Source of the DNA: Bacillota bacterium
Lineage (GTDB): Bacteria; Bacillota; Sulfobacillia; Sulfobacillales; Sulfobacillaceae
Assembly: GCA_021799435.1 (NCBI GenBank)
Contig: JAJZAN010000009.1
Span: 1-60,924 of the forward strand
Direction: 5' to 3'
Length of the DNA: 60,924 nucleotides
The notes under the pieces were generated by a model. The model did no database searches. It worked only from the letters and a program-made list of their open reading frames with translations, and was not told where the DNA came from. Made by a program: the position numbers and the translations under genes. How positions within the stretch are numbered: the first letter of the stretch is position 1; each line of letters begins with the position of its first letter. Shown here piece after piece: positions 33,599 through 41,898 of this stretch.

Positions 33599-33886
33599 AT
33601 GACCTCGGACCAATTAATTGAGCAGTACTACGAATTCGCCATGGAGGGCGGGGACACGCTGGTGCCATTCGTGGAACGGGTGGTGACCGGCGACTACGGC
33701 CCTCCCGACCGACCAGCCGTTTTATATTTCCTGGACCGCATAGAGGCGATCATTCTGGGAAACATCGAAGCCCGGTTCGATGAGGGACCGGGACTGGAAG
33801 CTGATCCCGACGCGGTGGCTGAAGATACCCGCCGTACGGTTGACCAAGCTCGCACCGTGGTCCTGAAGGCTCTGCCCAGCATGTGA
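33599..33886 (+). CDS. Small acidic protein, function unknown
   Basis: A 95-residue acidic protein (MTSDQLIEQYYEFAMEGGDT at its start) with no transmembrane segment or motif I recognise. The ATG follows AAGGAGGATAAAT, a strong site located inside the end of the preceding lipoprotein gene, so it is probably translationally coupled. It is probably mainly helical and cytoplasmic. Confidence 0.7.
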   Translation: MTSDQLIEQYYEFAMEGGDTLVPFVERVVTGDYGPPDRPAVLYFLDRIEAIILGNIEARFDEGPGLEADPDAVAEDTRRTVDQARTVVLKALPSM

Positions 33887-33894
33887 CTCAGCCC

Positions 33895-33923
33895 TTTACG
33901 CACACCGTACCCTAGGGTAGAAT
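33895..33923 (+). promoter_or_regulatory. Promoter of the attenuated MFS transporter gene
   Basis: TTTACG (33895-33900), a 17-base spacer and TAGAAT (33918-33923). The perfect 12-bp palindrome TACCCTAGGGTA (33908-33919) covers the spacer and runs into the -10 box, a likely repressor site. Transcription would start near 33930, just before the leader ORF. Confidence 0.7.
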
Positions 33924-33946
33924 AAACCCACTATCGACGAAGGCTG

Positions 33947-34009
33947 GTGACCGATTTGTTCACCCCCCGCATGCAAGGAACTCCCTCTAAGGGGAGCGAT
34001 CTGCCTTGA
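33947..34009 (+). CDS. Leader peptide (20 codons) upstream of the MFS gene
   Basis: A GTG-started frame encodes MTDLFTPRMQGTPSKGSDLP and ends in TGA. GAAGG lies 3 bases before the GTG; the in-frame TTG at 33956 is an alternative start. The frame spans the first RNA hairpin of an attenuator, with the CTCCC arm lying in codons 12-13 and the GGGGAG arm in codons 15-17. There is no run of a single regulatory amino acid, so induction by a ribosome-targeting compound or another stalling signal is more likely than amino-acid starvation. Confidence 0.55.
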   Translation: MTDLFTPRMQGTPSKGSDLP

Positions 34010-34069
34010 TGCGGGTTTAAGCCTGTATCCAGATTCTCCCCTCCAACATTTTCTACGGAGGGGTTTTTT
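33966..34069 (+). promoter_or_regulatory. Transcription attenuator with mutually exclusive stems
   Basis: Four segments are readable. Default fold: 33966-33978 pairs with 34004-34015 (12 bp, one bulge) around the inner stem CTCCC/GGGAG (33981-33985 with 33992-33996). The terminator is CCCCTCC/GGAGGGG (34038-34044 with 34057-34063) followed by TTTTTT. Alternative fold: GGGGAG + ATCTG (33991-34003) pairs with CAGAT + CTCCCC (34030-34041), which destroys the terminator. A ribosome held in the leader ORF would favour the alternative fold. Confidence 0.75.
34038..34069 (+). terminator. Intrinsic terminator ending at the MFS start codon
   Basis: A perfect 7-bp stem CCCCTCC/GGAGGGG with a 12-base loop and six T, immediately followed by the ATG at 34070. 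The GGAGG in its 3' arm is also the Shine-Dalgarno sequence of the MFS gene (8-base spacing), so the hairpin would block both transcription and translation. Confidence 0.85.
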
Positions 34070-35227
34070 ATGTCTCGCGACAATTTGCTGTGGCTCACCC
34101 TGGAAGATGGCATCGTAACCTTAGGAGCCCAATTTCGGGAAGTGGCCGTGAGTCTTCTCCTCACAGCCCTCAATCCCGCCTCATCCAGCTACGCTTGGTA
34201 CTTTCTGGCGGGGTCCATCCCCGGTTTGCTGTTGCCCCGCTTGTACACCTGGGCGAGCCTGCGATGGCCCCCGCGCCGGGTCATGCAGGCCAGTTACATC
34301 CTCCGCATGCTCTTGGTGCTGGGGTTGTGGCGCGCCGAAAGCTTTGCTTTCGCCCTGGCCGCGCTGGCCGGCCTGGCGTTCGGATCTGGACTCCATGGCA
34401 CGGCCCAGGCCCATTACATCGCCCAACCGGACAACTTTGAGAAGACGCGGACCTTTGTGCAGCGCCTGCGCCAATCGGACAGTCTGATGCGCCTGACGGG
34501 ACCCTTGGCGGCTGGGGTGGCATTGAACTGGGCGGGATTCCGCTTCGGATTCCTGGCGTCGGCGGCATTGTATGGACTATCGATGACCATGGCAAGCCGT
34601 CTCTCGCCCCTCCCTCCAGCATCTTCGGCCCATGTCCAGCCGAGCCCCGCCATCTGGCGTCGATGGCCGGACACCGCCGGATGGGTGGTGATGGGGCTCA
34701 GCTTTCTCACCTGGCAGGCCAACACGCTCGCCATCGCCTATACCTTTCATGTCCTCCACCGCCAAGCCTTTGGCTATGGGCTGACACTGTCGGTCTGGGG
34801 TGGGTCGGGATTCCTGGCGGCCGCGCTCTTGGCCCGCATCCAGCATCGCCCCTATCGTTGGATTCCCCTGCTTTTCGGCGTGTTGGGCCTCACTTGGATT
34901 TGGCTCGGCCAGGGCGTCTCGTTTCCCGTCTTTGTGGTGCTGGGCGGCGTGGAAGGGCTGGCTGGATGGCTGGTGCAAGACTTGGTGCAAGCGGTGGTGT
35001 TGTCCGCAGCTGAAGCCGGTCGGGCCGGCGAGGCCCAAGCTCGCTTGGGCGTGTACGGTGAAGCGGGCTCGCTGCTCGGTCTGGCCCTGTTGCTGGTCTT
35101 GCCGGGAACCTGGCTCATCAAGCCCTGGTACGGCATTTTAGGCTTGATGAGCCTCGTGGCCGCCCTTTTCAGCGCTGTGGGAATGTTGCAGCGTGCGTGG
35201 CAGGTTTGGACTGTCCGGCAAGGATAA
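34070..35227 (+). CDS. Major facilitator superfamily transporter
   Basis: A 385-residue hydrophobic protein with about 10-12 predicted membrane helices and an MFS-like layout: a paired-helix N-terminal half, a central loop (about 180-200) and a C-terminal half. The segment GPLAAGVALNWAGFRFGF resembles the motif around helix 5 of MFS drug exporters. The substrate is unknown, but an attenuator with a leader ORF just upstream argues for inducible efflux of an antibiotic-like compound (inference). Confidence 0.8.
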   Translation: MSRDNLLWLTLEDGIVTLGAQFREVAVSLLLTALNPASSSYAWYFLAGSIPGLLLPRLYTWASLRWPPRRVMQASYILRMLLVLGLWRAESFAFALAALAGLAFGSGLHGTAQAHYIAQPDNFEKTRTFVQRLRQSDSLMRLTGPLAAGVALNWAGFRFGFLASAALYGLSMTMASRLSPLPPASSAHVQPSPAIWRRWPDTAGWVVMGLSFLTWQANTLAIAYTFHVLHRQAFGYGLTLSVWGGSGFLAAALLARIQHRPYRWIPLLFGVLGLTWIWLGQGVSFPVFVVLGGVEGLAGWLVQDLVQAVVLSAAEAGRAGEAQARLGVYGEAGSLLGLALLLVLPGTWLIKPWYGILGLMSLVAALFSAVGMLQRAWQVWTVRQG

Positions 35228-35255
35228 AGCATAGGGTGTGGCGAGGGGGACGAGA

Positions 35256-35900
35256 ATGAAAAAAAGCCTCGCGATCATCGTTATCGCCATCATGTTGGGC
35301 GCTTATTGGCTCATCCAGCGGTCCCCAGAGACTGTCTCAGCGGTAGGCGCTCCGACTCCCTTGGTCGTCATCGACCCGGGTCACGGGGGCTGGGATCCGG
35401 GTGCCGTGCGGGGCAGCCTGTACGAGAAGTCACTGACTCTGGAGGTGGCTTTTCGGCTGGGGGCTTTCTTGCAGCGGCGCGGATTTCGGGTGTACTACAC
35501 CCGCAGCCGAGACGCCGCCCTATCGTCCACGGTGCTACGGGACCTGACCCAGCGGGCTTATGCGGCCAATCGGCTGGGTGCCTCGGTGTTCGTCTCCATC
35601 CACGTCAATACGGAGCCGTCCGGAACCATGGCCGGGCCTATTGTTTATTACACCCGGGAGAGCAGAGCCTCGTATCGTTTGGCGAATCTCGTCACAGAGA
35701 ATCTCGCTGCCAGCGGATACCACCATCCACCCCGCCCCATTCGCCAGTGGGTGCTGGATGTTTCGCACATGCCAGCCATCAATGTGGAAATTGGATTTCT
35801 ATCACACAGCGGCGATGCCGTGCGCCTTCAGTCCGCGCAGTACCAAGCTCTCTTGGCGGAGTGGGTGGCCAACGGCGTGTCCCGCTTCCTGGGCCGCTAG
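35256..35900 (+). CDS. N-acetylmuramoyl-L-alanine amidase (Amidase_3)
   Basis: A 214-residue zinc amidase that cuts between MurNAc and the first alanine of peptidoglycan. Signal anchor at residues 4-20. Zinc and catalytic residues are visible in VIDPGHGGWDPGA (His), YEKSLTLEVAF (Glu), FVSIHVNTEPS (His) and NVEIGFLSH (catalytic Glu). The start at 35256 follows GAGGG. There is no SPOR or SH3 wall-binding domain. Its stop codon overlaps that of the convergent ispF gene in one CTAG. Confidence 0.92.
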   Translation: MKKSLAIIVIAIMLGAYWLIQRSPETVSAVGAPTPLVVIDPGHGGWDPGAVRGSLYEKSLTLEVAFRLGAFLQRRGFRVYYTRSRDAALSSTVLRDLTQRAYAANRLGASVFVSIHVNTEPSGTMAGPIVYYTRESRASYRLANLVTENLAASGYHHPPRPIRQWVLDVSHMPAINVEIGFLSHSGDAVRLQSAQYQALLAEWVANGVSRFLGR

Positions 35901-36376
35901 TGTTCGGACTCCAACTGCACTAAAGCCAGCGTCGCGAGTCCCTCCTCGCGGCCCAGCCACCCCATCCGGTCGGTGGTGGTGGCCTTGATGGAGACGTCCT
36001 CAGGGCGCACCTTCAAGAGGGGAGCCAGTGTATCGCGCATTTCGGGAACCAAGGGCCGCACCCGGGGCTTCTCCCCGATTACCGTCACATCCACCTGGAC
36101 GACCCGGCAACGGTGATCCTCTACCATCCGCATCACCCGAGCCAGCAGGTCCGTGGATCGGGCTCCCTTCACCGACGGATCATCAGCCCGGAACCACGTG
36201 CCAATGTCCCCCAACCCCAGGGCACCAAGCAGGGCGTCGATGACGGCATGGATCAACACATCGCCGTCTGAGTCCCCCGCCAATCCGCGCGAGAAGTCCT
36301 TCACCCAAATGCCCCCTAAGAACAAAGGCCGACCCTCTTGGAAGGGATGGGCATCAAATCCTTGACCAATACGCAT
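35897..36376 (-). CDS. ispF: 2-C-methyl-D-erythritol 2,4-cyclodiphosphate synthase
   Basis: A 159-residue enzyme of the non-mevalonate isoprenoid pathway, turning CDP-ME 2-phosphate into the cyclic diphosphate. Motifs: GQGFDAHPF (metal-binding Asp and His), GDSDGDVLIHAVIDALLGA and SIKATTTDRMGWLGREEG. The start overlaps the ispD stop (TAATG), giving tight coupling. It is slightly more N-terminally compact than E. coli IspF but otherwise typical. Confidence 0.96.
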   Translation of the reverse strand: MRIGQGFDAHPFQEGRPLFLGGIWVKDFSRGLAGDSDGDVLIHAVIDALLGALGLGDIGTWFRADDPSVKGARSTDLLARVMRMVEDHRCRVVQVDVTVIGEKPRVRPLVPEMRDTLAPLLKVRPEDVSIKATTTDRMGWLGREEGLATLALVQLESEH

Positions 36377-37077
36377 TACGCATTCCATCCTTTCAGCGCC
36401 GCCTCAAACCAGGGGATGTCCTCGGGCCGGGTCAACTTCAGGTTATGTCTTTCGCCCACCACGGTCCGCACCGGCATACCGGCGTGCTCGGCCACCTCGG
36501 CATCGTCGGTCGGCACGCGGTTTTCGGGCCATTGGCGATAGGCCTCATCAATCAGGGATTTGCGGAATCCTTGCGGCGTCTGGGCTAGGCGCAGGCTTTG
36601 GCGCGGCACGGTGCCCTCCACAAATCCCTCCGGGGATACGGTCTTGACGGTATCCACCACCTCCAGGACAGGGAGGGCGGCACCGAACGTATGGGCCGCC
36701 TCGGCCACTGCCTGAATCAAGCCTGACGACACCAAGCAGCGGGCTGCGTCGTGAATCAGCACCGTGTCGTGGCTGTCTACCCGGTTTAACGCCTTCAGCC
36801 CTGCTTGGACGGACAGGTACCGTTCTGTCCCGCCGGTGGTGACCTCAAACCCCTTCAAGCCCATCGATTGCAAGAGCGCCGCAATCTTTTCATGATCCTC
36901 CGCTTGGGCAACCACGACGCCCGACGTGACCCCAGCATTCTTAAACCGCATCAGGGTCCACTCCAACACAGACCGCTCCTCGAACTGGAGCCAAATTTTT
37001 GAGGCGCCGCCCATCCGATGACTCTGTCCAGCGGCGACAATAATGGCATGGATATTCGTTCTCTTTCGCCTCCACAT
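36376..37077 (-). CDS. ispD: 2-C-methyl-D-erythritol 4-phosphate cytidylyltransferase
   Basis: A 233-residue nucleotidyltransferase joining CTP and MEP in isoprenoid synthesis. The nucleotide-binding motif is IIVAAGQSHRMGGASKIWL, followed by VLIHDAARCLV and QTPQGFRKSLIDEAY, then TDDAEVAEHAG. The start at 37077 (MWRRKRTNIHAI) is uncertain: no good ribosome site precedes it and an extension to 37104 is possible. It is coupled to ispF. In Bacillus these genes follow yacL, as here, though a HAD gene now lies between them. Confidence 0.95.
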   Translation of the reverse strand: MWRRKRTNIHAIIVAAGQSHRMGGASKIWLQFEERSVLEWTLMRFKNAGVTSGVVVAQAEDHEKIAALLQSMGLKGFEVTTGGTERYLSVQAGLKALNRVDSHDTVLIHDAARCLVSSGLIQAVAEAAHTFGAALPVLEVVDTVKTVSPEGFVEGTVPRQSLRLAQTPQGFRKSLIDEAYRQWPENRVPTDDAEVAEHAGMPVRTVVGERHNLKLTRPEDIPWFEAALKGWNA

Positions 37078-37170
37078 CCATTGTAACTCAGCGGCATTCC
37101 ACACTTTAATGCCGGTCCCAGGCTGACTGTGTGCTATGCTGGGGCATAAATCAATCGTACAGGTGATGAG

Positions 37171-37881
37171 ATGGATAACCTTCCTAAAGGCATGCTCTTG
37201 GACTTGGATGATACCATCCTGGCGTTCGACACGGTGTCAGATGAAAGCTGGGAGATCACCCTCCAAGAATTCCGCCATCGATTGCTCCCCGTCGACCCAT
37301 CTAGTCTTCACACCGCTATCAAAGCGTCGGCCAAACACTTTTGGAGTGATCCGGCTCGTCATCAAGCTGGCCGCATGAACCTGCTTTGGGCCAGAACCAC
37401 GATTGTCACGGACGCCATGGCTGCCCTGAATCTCCACAACCCCGACCTCGTCGATGCCATCGCGCAAGTGTACGAAACCATCCGCATCGACCGGATTCAT
37501 CCCGTTGACGGGGCGCTTGATACGCTGGAAGCTTTGCGTCAGCGTCAGGTGCGGCTGGTATTAGTCACCAACGGGGACGCTCCTGGTCAACGGCGGAAGA
37601 TTGATCGGTTTCACCTCCAACCCTTCTTCGACGCTATCCTCATCGAAGGCGAATGCGGCGTGGGAAAACCGGATGAACGCATTTACCAGAAAGCCCTTGA
37701 CGCCTTGAAGCTGCATCCGGAGGACGTATGGATGGTGGGGGATAACCTCGAATGGGAAGTCCGAGGTCCCCAGAAGCTGGGCATTCGCGGTGTATGGGTC
37801 GACTATCGCGGCATCGGGCTTCCCGCCGATGGTCCCGCCCCCTATAGGGTGATCCGGTCGTTGCGAGACATTCTGCCGTAA
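37171..37881 (+). CDS. HAD-superfamily hydrolase
   Basis: A 236-residue HAD phosphatase with a canonical motif I (LLDLDDTIL, residues 9-17), motif II LVTNGD, motif III lysine in GVGKPDERIY and motif IV MVGDNLEWEV. The cap insertion (about 25-110) puts it with subfamily I (phosphoglycolate phosphatase-like or pyrophosphatase-like). It is opposite in strand to its neighbours ispD and yacL and so seems inserted into the usual yacL-ispD-ispF order. Confidence 0.88.
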   Translation: MDNLPKGMLLDLDDTILAFDTVSDESWEITLQEFRHRLLPVDPSSLHTAIKASAKHFWSDPARHQAGRMNLLWARTTIVTDAMAALNLHNPDLVDAIAQVYETIRIDRIHPVDGALDTLEALRQRQVRLVLVTNGDAPGQRRKIDRFHLQPFFDAILIEGECGVGKPDERIYQKALDALKLHPEDVWMVGDNLEWEVRGPQKLGIRGVWVDYRGIGLPADGPAPYRVIRSLRDILP

Positions 37882-37888
37882 TCACAAA

Positions 37889-37919
37889 GAAGCGGCCCCT
37901 TGCTGCGCAGGGCCGCTTC
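37889..37919. terminator. Hairpin between convergent HAD and yacL genes
   Basis: A 10-bp stem GAAGCGGCCC/GGGCCGCTTC with an 11-base loop, placed 8 bases after the HAD stop and 19 before the yacL stop. There is no T-run on either strand, so efficiency is uncertain. Confidence 0.6.
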
Positions 37920-37937
37920 CGGTCGTTCTAAGACAAG

Positions 37938-39035
37938 TTAGCGCGCTTCAGCTTCCATCCCAGCCTGTGCCTTGAGCTTGGCGAAAATCATTCGCCCAGC
38001 CGCCGTTTGCAGGACTGAGGTCACCAAAACGGCTACCGTCTGGCCGATGAACTTGCGTCCACCATCCACCACAATCATGGTGCCGTCGTCCAGGTAGCCA
38101 ATCCCTTGACCCGACTCCTTGCCGTCCTTGATGACATGCACCACCATCTCCTCGCCGGGGAGCACCACCGGCTTGACCGCATTGGCCAGTTCGTTGATGT
38201 TCAGCACCGGTACCCCTTGAAGCTCCGCAACTTTGTTCAGGTTGAAGTCGTTGGTGACGACTTTCCCGTCCAAAATCTTAGCCAGTTTCAATAACTTGGA
38301 GTCCACTTCGAGGTTGGGGTCCACTTCGCGCTCGTATATCTGCACGCTGTTCTGTTCCTTTTGGATGCGGTTCAAAATATCCAATCCCCGTCGACCGCGA
38401 TTGCGTTTCAGCACGTCGGCCGAGTCCGCGATATGGCGCAACTCCTCCAGAACGAAAGCGGGAATGACCAAGGGTCCCTCAAGAAACCCGGACTGACAGA
38501 TGTCTGCAATCCGGCCGTCAATGATGACGGAGGTATCCAAAATTTTGGGTTTCATGGCATCTTGTCCGCCCCGGTGCTTCAGGCGCGCTGGAAGCCAAGA
38601 TTGCGGCCGCATGATGTCGTCCTTGCGGCGGATCGAGACCCGAAGTCCCACGTATCCACACCCAATGGTGATGGCTACGCGAAGAATGGTTCCCAAAAAT
38701 CCTAACCCAGACAGGTCGACTCCCAAAAGGAACGCGATCACCAATCCGACGATAAGGCCGATCGAGCCCGACAACAGATCCTGTGTGGGGGTACGCTGAA
38801 GTCGCGACTCCACCCAGGCGACAACTCGACTGGCCCATTTCACTAAAATCGGACCTAACAAGTAGCCCAGAACACCGCCAACGACCAGCCCCAAGGCTGC
38901 CGTGAGCTCGCTCCGTGCCGCTCCCAACACGTGTAGAACCGGCCAAGCCGCCAAAGGCTTGCGATTTTGCAACACGATGCCGATGCCCAACAGCGCGCCG
39001 ACAACCATCAGTGCTTGCCGCAAAATCCTGTCCAC
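37938..39035 (-). CDS. YacL-family PIN/TRAM-domain membrane protein
   Basis: A 365-residue protein with four N-terminal transmembrane helices (to about residue 130), a PIN nuclease-like domain starting ILDTSVIIDGRIADI with further acidic residues (VVTNDFNLNKVAE), and a C-terminal TRAM-like RNA-binding segment (GQGIGYLDDGTMIVVDGGRKF). The start GTG at 39035 is 8 bases after AAGGAGG. Bacillus YacL is encoded between disA and ispD; here about 10 kb of other genes separates it from disA. The precise role is unknown, probably RNA processing at the membrane. Confidence 0.88.
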   Translation of the reverse strand: MDRILRQALMVVGALLGIGIVLQNRKPLAAWPVLHVLGAARSELTAALGLVVGGVLGYLLGPILVKWASRVVAWVESRLQRTPTQDLLSGSIGLIVGLVIAFLLGVDLSGLGFLGTILRVAITIGCGYVGLRVSIRRKDDIMRPQSWLPARLKHRGGQDAMKPKILDTSVIIDGRIADICQSGFLEGPLVIPAFVLEELRHIADSADVLKRNRGRRGLDILNRIQKEQNSVQIYEREVDPNLEVDSKLLKLAKILDGKVVTNDFNLNKVAELQGVPVLNINELANAVKPVVLPGEEMVVHVIKDGKESGQGIGYLDDGTMIVVDGGRKFIGQTVAVLVTSVLQTAAGRMIFAKLKAQAGMEAEAR

Positions 39036-39347
39036 GTCGACCACCTCCTTAGAGTGAGAATTTCGGTCCGGTTGCTGCCAACCGACCCATTTTTTAGTCT
39101 TCCCGGAGGCGCGGATAAAATACTAAAAATTGACAAGTGCGGTCCTATCTTTTGCGCCTCGAGTGGATCATATCATACCAAACAATTTGACGAGCGAAGG
39201 GGCAAATTTGTTGCAACAGCAAGGTTTTTTAACCGCGCAGTTCGCCCCATTTTCCCTTCCAGCACGAATCATTTATTCCGCGGACTACTTTGTCCACCGC
39301 CCTCATAGAATGCGGTATCCAAGACCGTTTTCTGTCCGGAGGAAAGC
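39036..39347. other. Intergenic region upstream of yacL and the APC permease
   Basis: A 312-bp divergent region. It is AT-rich around 39110-39260 and should hold promoters in both directions, though no clear -35/-10 pair stands out. A plus-strand terminator-like hairpin is at 39065-39095. Confidence 0.45.
39065..39095 (+). terminator. Terminator-like hairpin in the yacL 5' region
   Basis: GGTCCGGTTG, a CTGC loop and CAACCGACC (one bulge), followed by CATTTTTT. It reads as an intrinsic terminator on the plus strand, opposite to yacL and upstream of the APC permease gene; no plus-strand gene ends here. Confidence 0.5.
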
Positions 39348-40667
39348 ATGCCGCCCGATACCCGCACGCCAAAACTTGCGCCAATCATTGGACTAGGCCG
39401 ACTCGTGGGTTTGACCTTCGCCGTCATCGCTCCCGGGTCGTCGGTGTTTCTCACGTATGGCACGGCGTTCGCCCAAGCGGGAACCGGCATTGTGTTCGGC
39501 TACGGATTGGGTGCGCTCCTGAATCTGACCATGATGTGGTGTTACGCCGAACTGGGGAGCCGCTACCCAGAAGCCGGAGGAGACTACAGTCTCGCCAGCC
39601 GGGCCCTGGGGCGCTGGGCCGGCAGCCTTTATGCGGTGCTGTTTGCTGTCAAGGGTGTAGCTATCCCGGGATTGTTGGCGCTGAGCTCAGCGCAGTACAT
39701 ACATCTGGTGTGGCCTGCCATTCCCGCCACTCCGCTGGCTCTGGCTGTATTTGCCAGCTATATCGCCCTGGCGGGATTTGATTTAAAAACCTCCAGCACC
39801 GTCGTCAACCTCATGGTCGCTATCGAATTTTTGGTATTCCTGATGTTCGTTGTGACTGGCTTGACACACCTGCATCAGCCAGCAAGCGTGCTATGGACGC
39901 CGCAGCGCGCGATTGGGCAGGGCTTATCCCGGGTTCCTCGCGGTGTCTGGCTGGGTGCCGCCACAGCCGCCCTATACGGGCTCAACGGACCGCAAGCGTG
40001 CCTCTATTACAGCGAGGAGACCCTCGCCTCGCCCAAACACATTGGGCGAACCATCTTTGGTGCCGCCCTCACAACCGTCGGCATTGAGATGGCGGGGGTC
40101 ATCATCGGCACCTTGGCCTTACCTACCCTGGCGTCGTCTACCAACATGCCCTTAGCCGCCATTATGCATCAAGCGCTTGGACCCGCCGGTCGGCTCGTGA
40201 TGCTGCTGGGCATCGGCGTCGCGCTGTACGACACCGGTCTCGCCACCACCATGAGCTACGGGCGCATCTTCTACGCCATCGCCCGAGACGCCCAGTGGCC
40301 CGGGATATTAAATCGGGTCATGTCCCGCATCTCTCGGACCGGCGTCCCGATTGGCGCCCTGTTAGTGCTGGGGGCCGTCAACATGGCGGTGATGGCGTCA
40401 TCCAGCATCCAGATGCTGGTGACCTTGGGCGGAACCCTGCTAATGGTGGTCTACGCCGGCATCGCGACAGCCAGCATCCTAGACCGCATACGCCAGCGCC
40501 GGGCTCCATACCAGATGCCGTGGTGGCCCATCCCGCCCTTGGCTGCTTTGGCAGGATTAGCCCTGTTGGTTGGCCACTTAAGCCGCTTTCACCTGATCCT
40601 CACGGGACTGGTGACTCTGCTGGGGCTCACTTGGGCCTGGGCATCGCCCACTCCGCGCGACTTGTAG
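39348..40667 (+). CDS. APC-family amino acid permease
   Basis: A 439-residue integral membrane protein with about 12 helices. The first helix pair carries the APC signature (LVGLTFAVIAPGSSVFLTYG, with GSS near the substrate site), followed by AELGSRYPEAGGDYSLASRALG, a hallmark of amino acid-polyamine-organocation permeases. The ribosome site is GGAGGAAAGC. It is convergent with an amidase-domain gene 5 bases away. The substrate is unknown. Confidence 0.9.
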   Translation: MPPDTRTPKLAPIIGLGRLVGLTFAVIAPGSSVFLTYGTAFAQAGTGIVFGYGLGALLNLTMMWCYAELGSRYPEAGGDYSLASRALGRWAGSLYAVLFAVKGVAIPGLLALSSAQYIHLVWPAIPATPLALAVFASYIALAGFDLKTSSTVVNLMVAIEFLVFLMFVVTGLTHLHQPASVLWTPQRAIGQGLSRVPRGVWLGAATAALYGLNGPQACLYYSEETLASPKHIGRTIFGAALTTVGIEMAGVIIGTLALPTLASSTNMPLAAIMHQALGPAGRLVMLLGIGVALYDTGLATTMSYGRIFYAIARDAQWPGILNRVMSRISRTGVPIGALLVLGAVNMAVMASSSIQMLVTLGGTLLMVVYAGIATASILDRIRQRRAPYQMPWWPIPPLAALAGLALLVGHLSRFHLILTGLVTLLGLTWAWASPTPRDL

Positions 40668-40672
40668 CGTTG

Positions 40673-41779
40673 CTACCAGATCGGTTCCGCCTTCATCGGT
40701 TGGGCGGGATAATGGACGTGGTAGAGCAGGAACCGCGTGGTGCGATCCCATCCCAAATCCCAAGGCTCCCGATAGCGGTCGGCCGAGTGGCTCATCACAA
40801 CGGGATAGCCATCCGGGTCAAATCCAGCCACCACCGCGAAGTGCACCACCCTTCCGGTTTCGAAATATCCAATCAGGTCCCCTGGGCGCAATTGATCCAA
40901 GGCTGTTTGGCCGGCTGCGCCGGGCTTCAAAATCTCCGGCAATGTGCCGGATGCATATAGCGAAACACGGCCGGAGCGGCGCAAATATTGAGCCAGTCGA
41001 GTGGCATTGACCCAAGCGGCCGTGCCGTCATCTTCGGTATTCCAAGACCACTGGGATGTTTCGGCGAAGCCGCCGGCCCTCAGCACCTGGGAAATGAAGT
41101 TGGAGCAGTCGCCGCCATTCCAATTGAAATCGGCGTAGTGCGGGTTGTAACGATTGTTGTGTCCGCACCCGGGCGCTGCTCCACAATAGGTTTTGGCATA
41201 TTCCAAGGCCCGCGCCGCGCCCCCGTTGGGCGGTCTCTCTGTGCGGCTCTCGGGTTTCACTTGAATCACGGCCGGCACGGCCGCCCCTTTGAGCCGCGTA
41301 TCTTGGTTCAACGGGTCAATGAAGGTGTCATCCTTGATGTACCAACGACCCTTGTCCTCCTCGAACACATACCGATGCATGACCCCCAGGCCAAACCAGG
41401 CTCGAGACTCATTGCCGGTTAGATGATGATAGCCGTAGCGCGCCTGATCGGCGGCCGCCACTTTGACCTCGTCCGGTGACACCCATCGCGCCCGATCGAT
41501 CCGAACGTGCACCGTGACGCTGTCAAATTGGATTTTCCGGGCCCGAGCCCAATCCTGCATGTAGGCTGATCGCTGCATCGCCTTCTTGCCCACTTGCTCC
41601 GATATTTTGCTGTTCGGCAAGAGCACCTGATGCAAGGCGTGGAGATCGCCCCGCATGGTGGCCTCATCTTGGCGCTGTACTAAATCGGTCGCCATCGTCT
41701 GAATTTCCGCCGCACGCGAAGGAGGCGTCTTGGAGGATAAGAGCCACGACGCCAACGCGAGACCCAATAATTGCACCAT
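40673..41779 (-). CDS. Secreted amidase-domain protein (Amidase_6)
   Basis: A 368-residue secreted protein with an N-terminal signal (MVQLLGLALASWLLSSKT). Residues 30-190 form an unrecognised helical/beta region. The C-terminal half (from AARALEYAKTYCG) is an Amidase_6 domain with NWNGGDCSNFISQVLRAGG (catalytic Cys), a WNTEDDG segment and HFAVVAGFDPDG (His). Related domains hydrolyse peptides or wall amides. The start at 41779 follows GGAAGGTGGG. Confidence 0.85.
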   Translation of the reverse strand: MVQLLGLALASWLLSSKTPPSRAAEIQTMATDLVQRQDEATMRGDLHALHQVLLPNSKISEQVGKKAMQRSAYMQDWARARKIQFDSVTVHVRIDRARWVSPDEVKVAAADQARYGYHHLTGNESRAWFGLGVMHRYVFEEDKGRWYIKDDTFIDPLNQDTRLKGAAVPAVIQVKPESRTERPPNGGAARALEYAKTYCGAAPGCGHNNRYNPHYADFNWNGGDCSNFISQVLRAGGFAETSQWSWNTEDDGTAAWVNATRLAQYLRRSGRVSLYASGTLPEILKPGAAGQTALDQLRPGDLIGYFETGRVVHFAVVAGFDPDGYPVVMSHSADRYREPWDLGWDRTTRFLLYHVHYPAQPMKAEPIW

Positions 41780-41898
41780 GCGTACCCACCTTCCGCTTAC
41801 TGGCGGTAGCATGGGCTGTCTCGGTCAAGGCGATGCATGCAGATGCTGGTGCAGAAAGGAGCAAAGCCAAAGTATAGCGCATGGAGTGCAGCGAATGC

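Noticed and set aside
33930..34069. Known riboswitch (guanidine ykkC, fluoride, Mn2+) upstream of the MFS gene
   Set aside because: None of their conserved cores is present, whereas a leader ORF and competing stems explain the layout.
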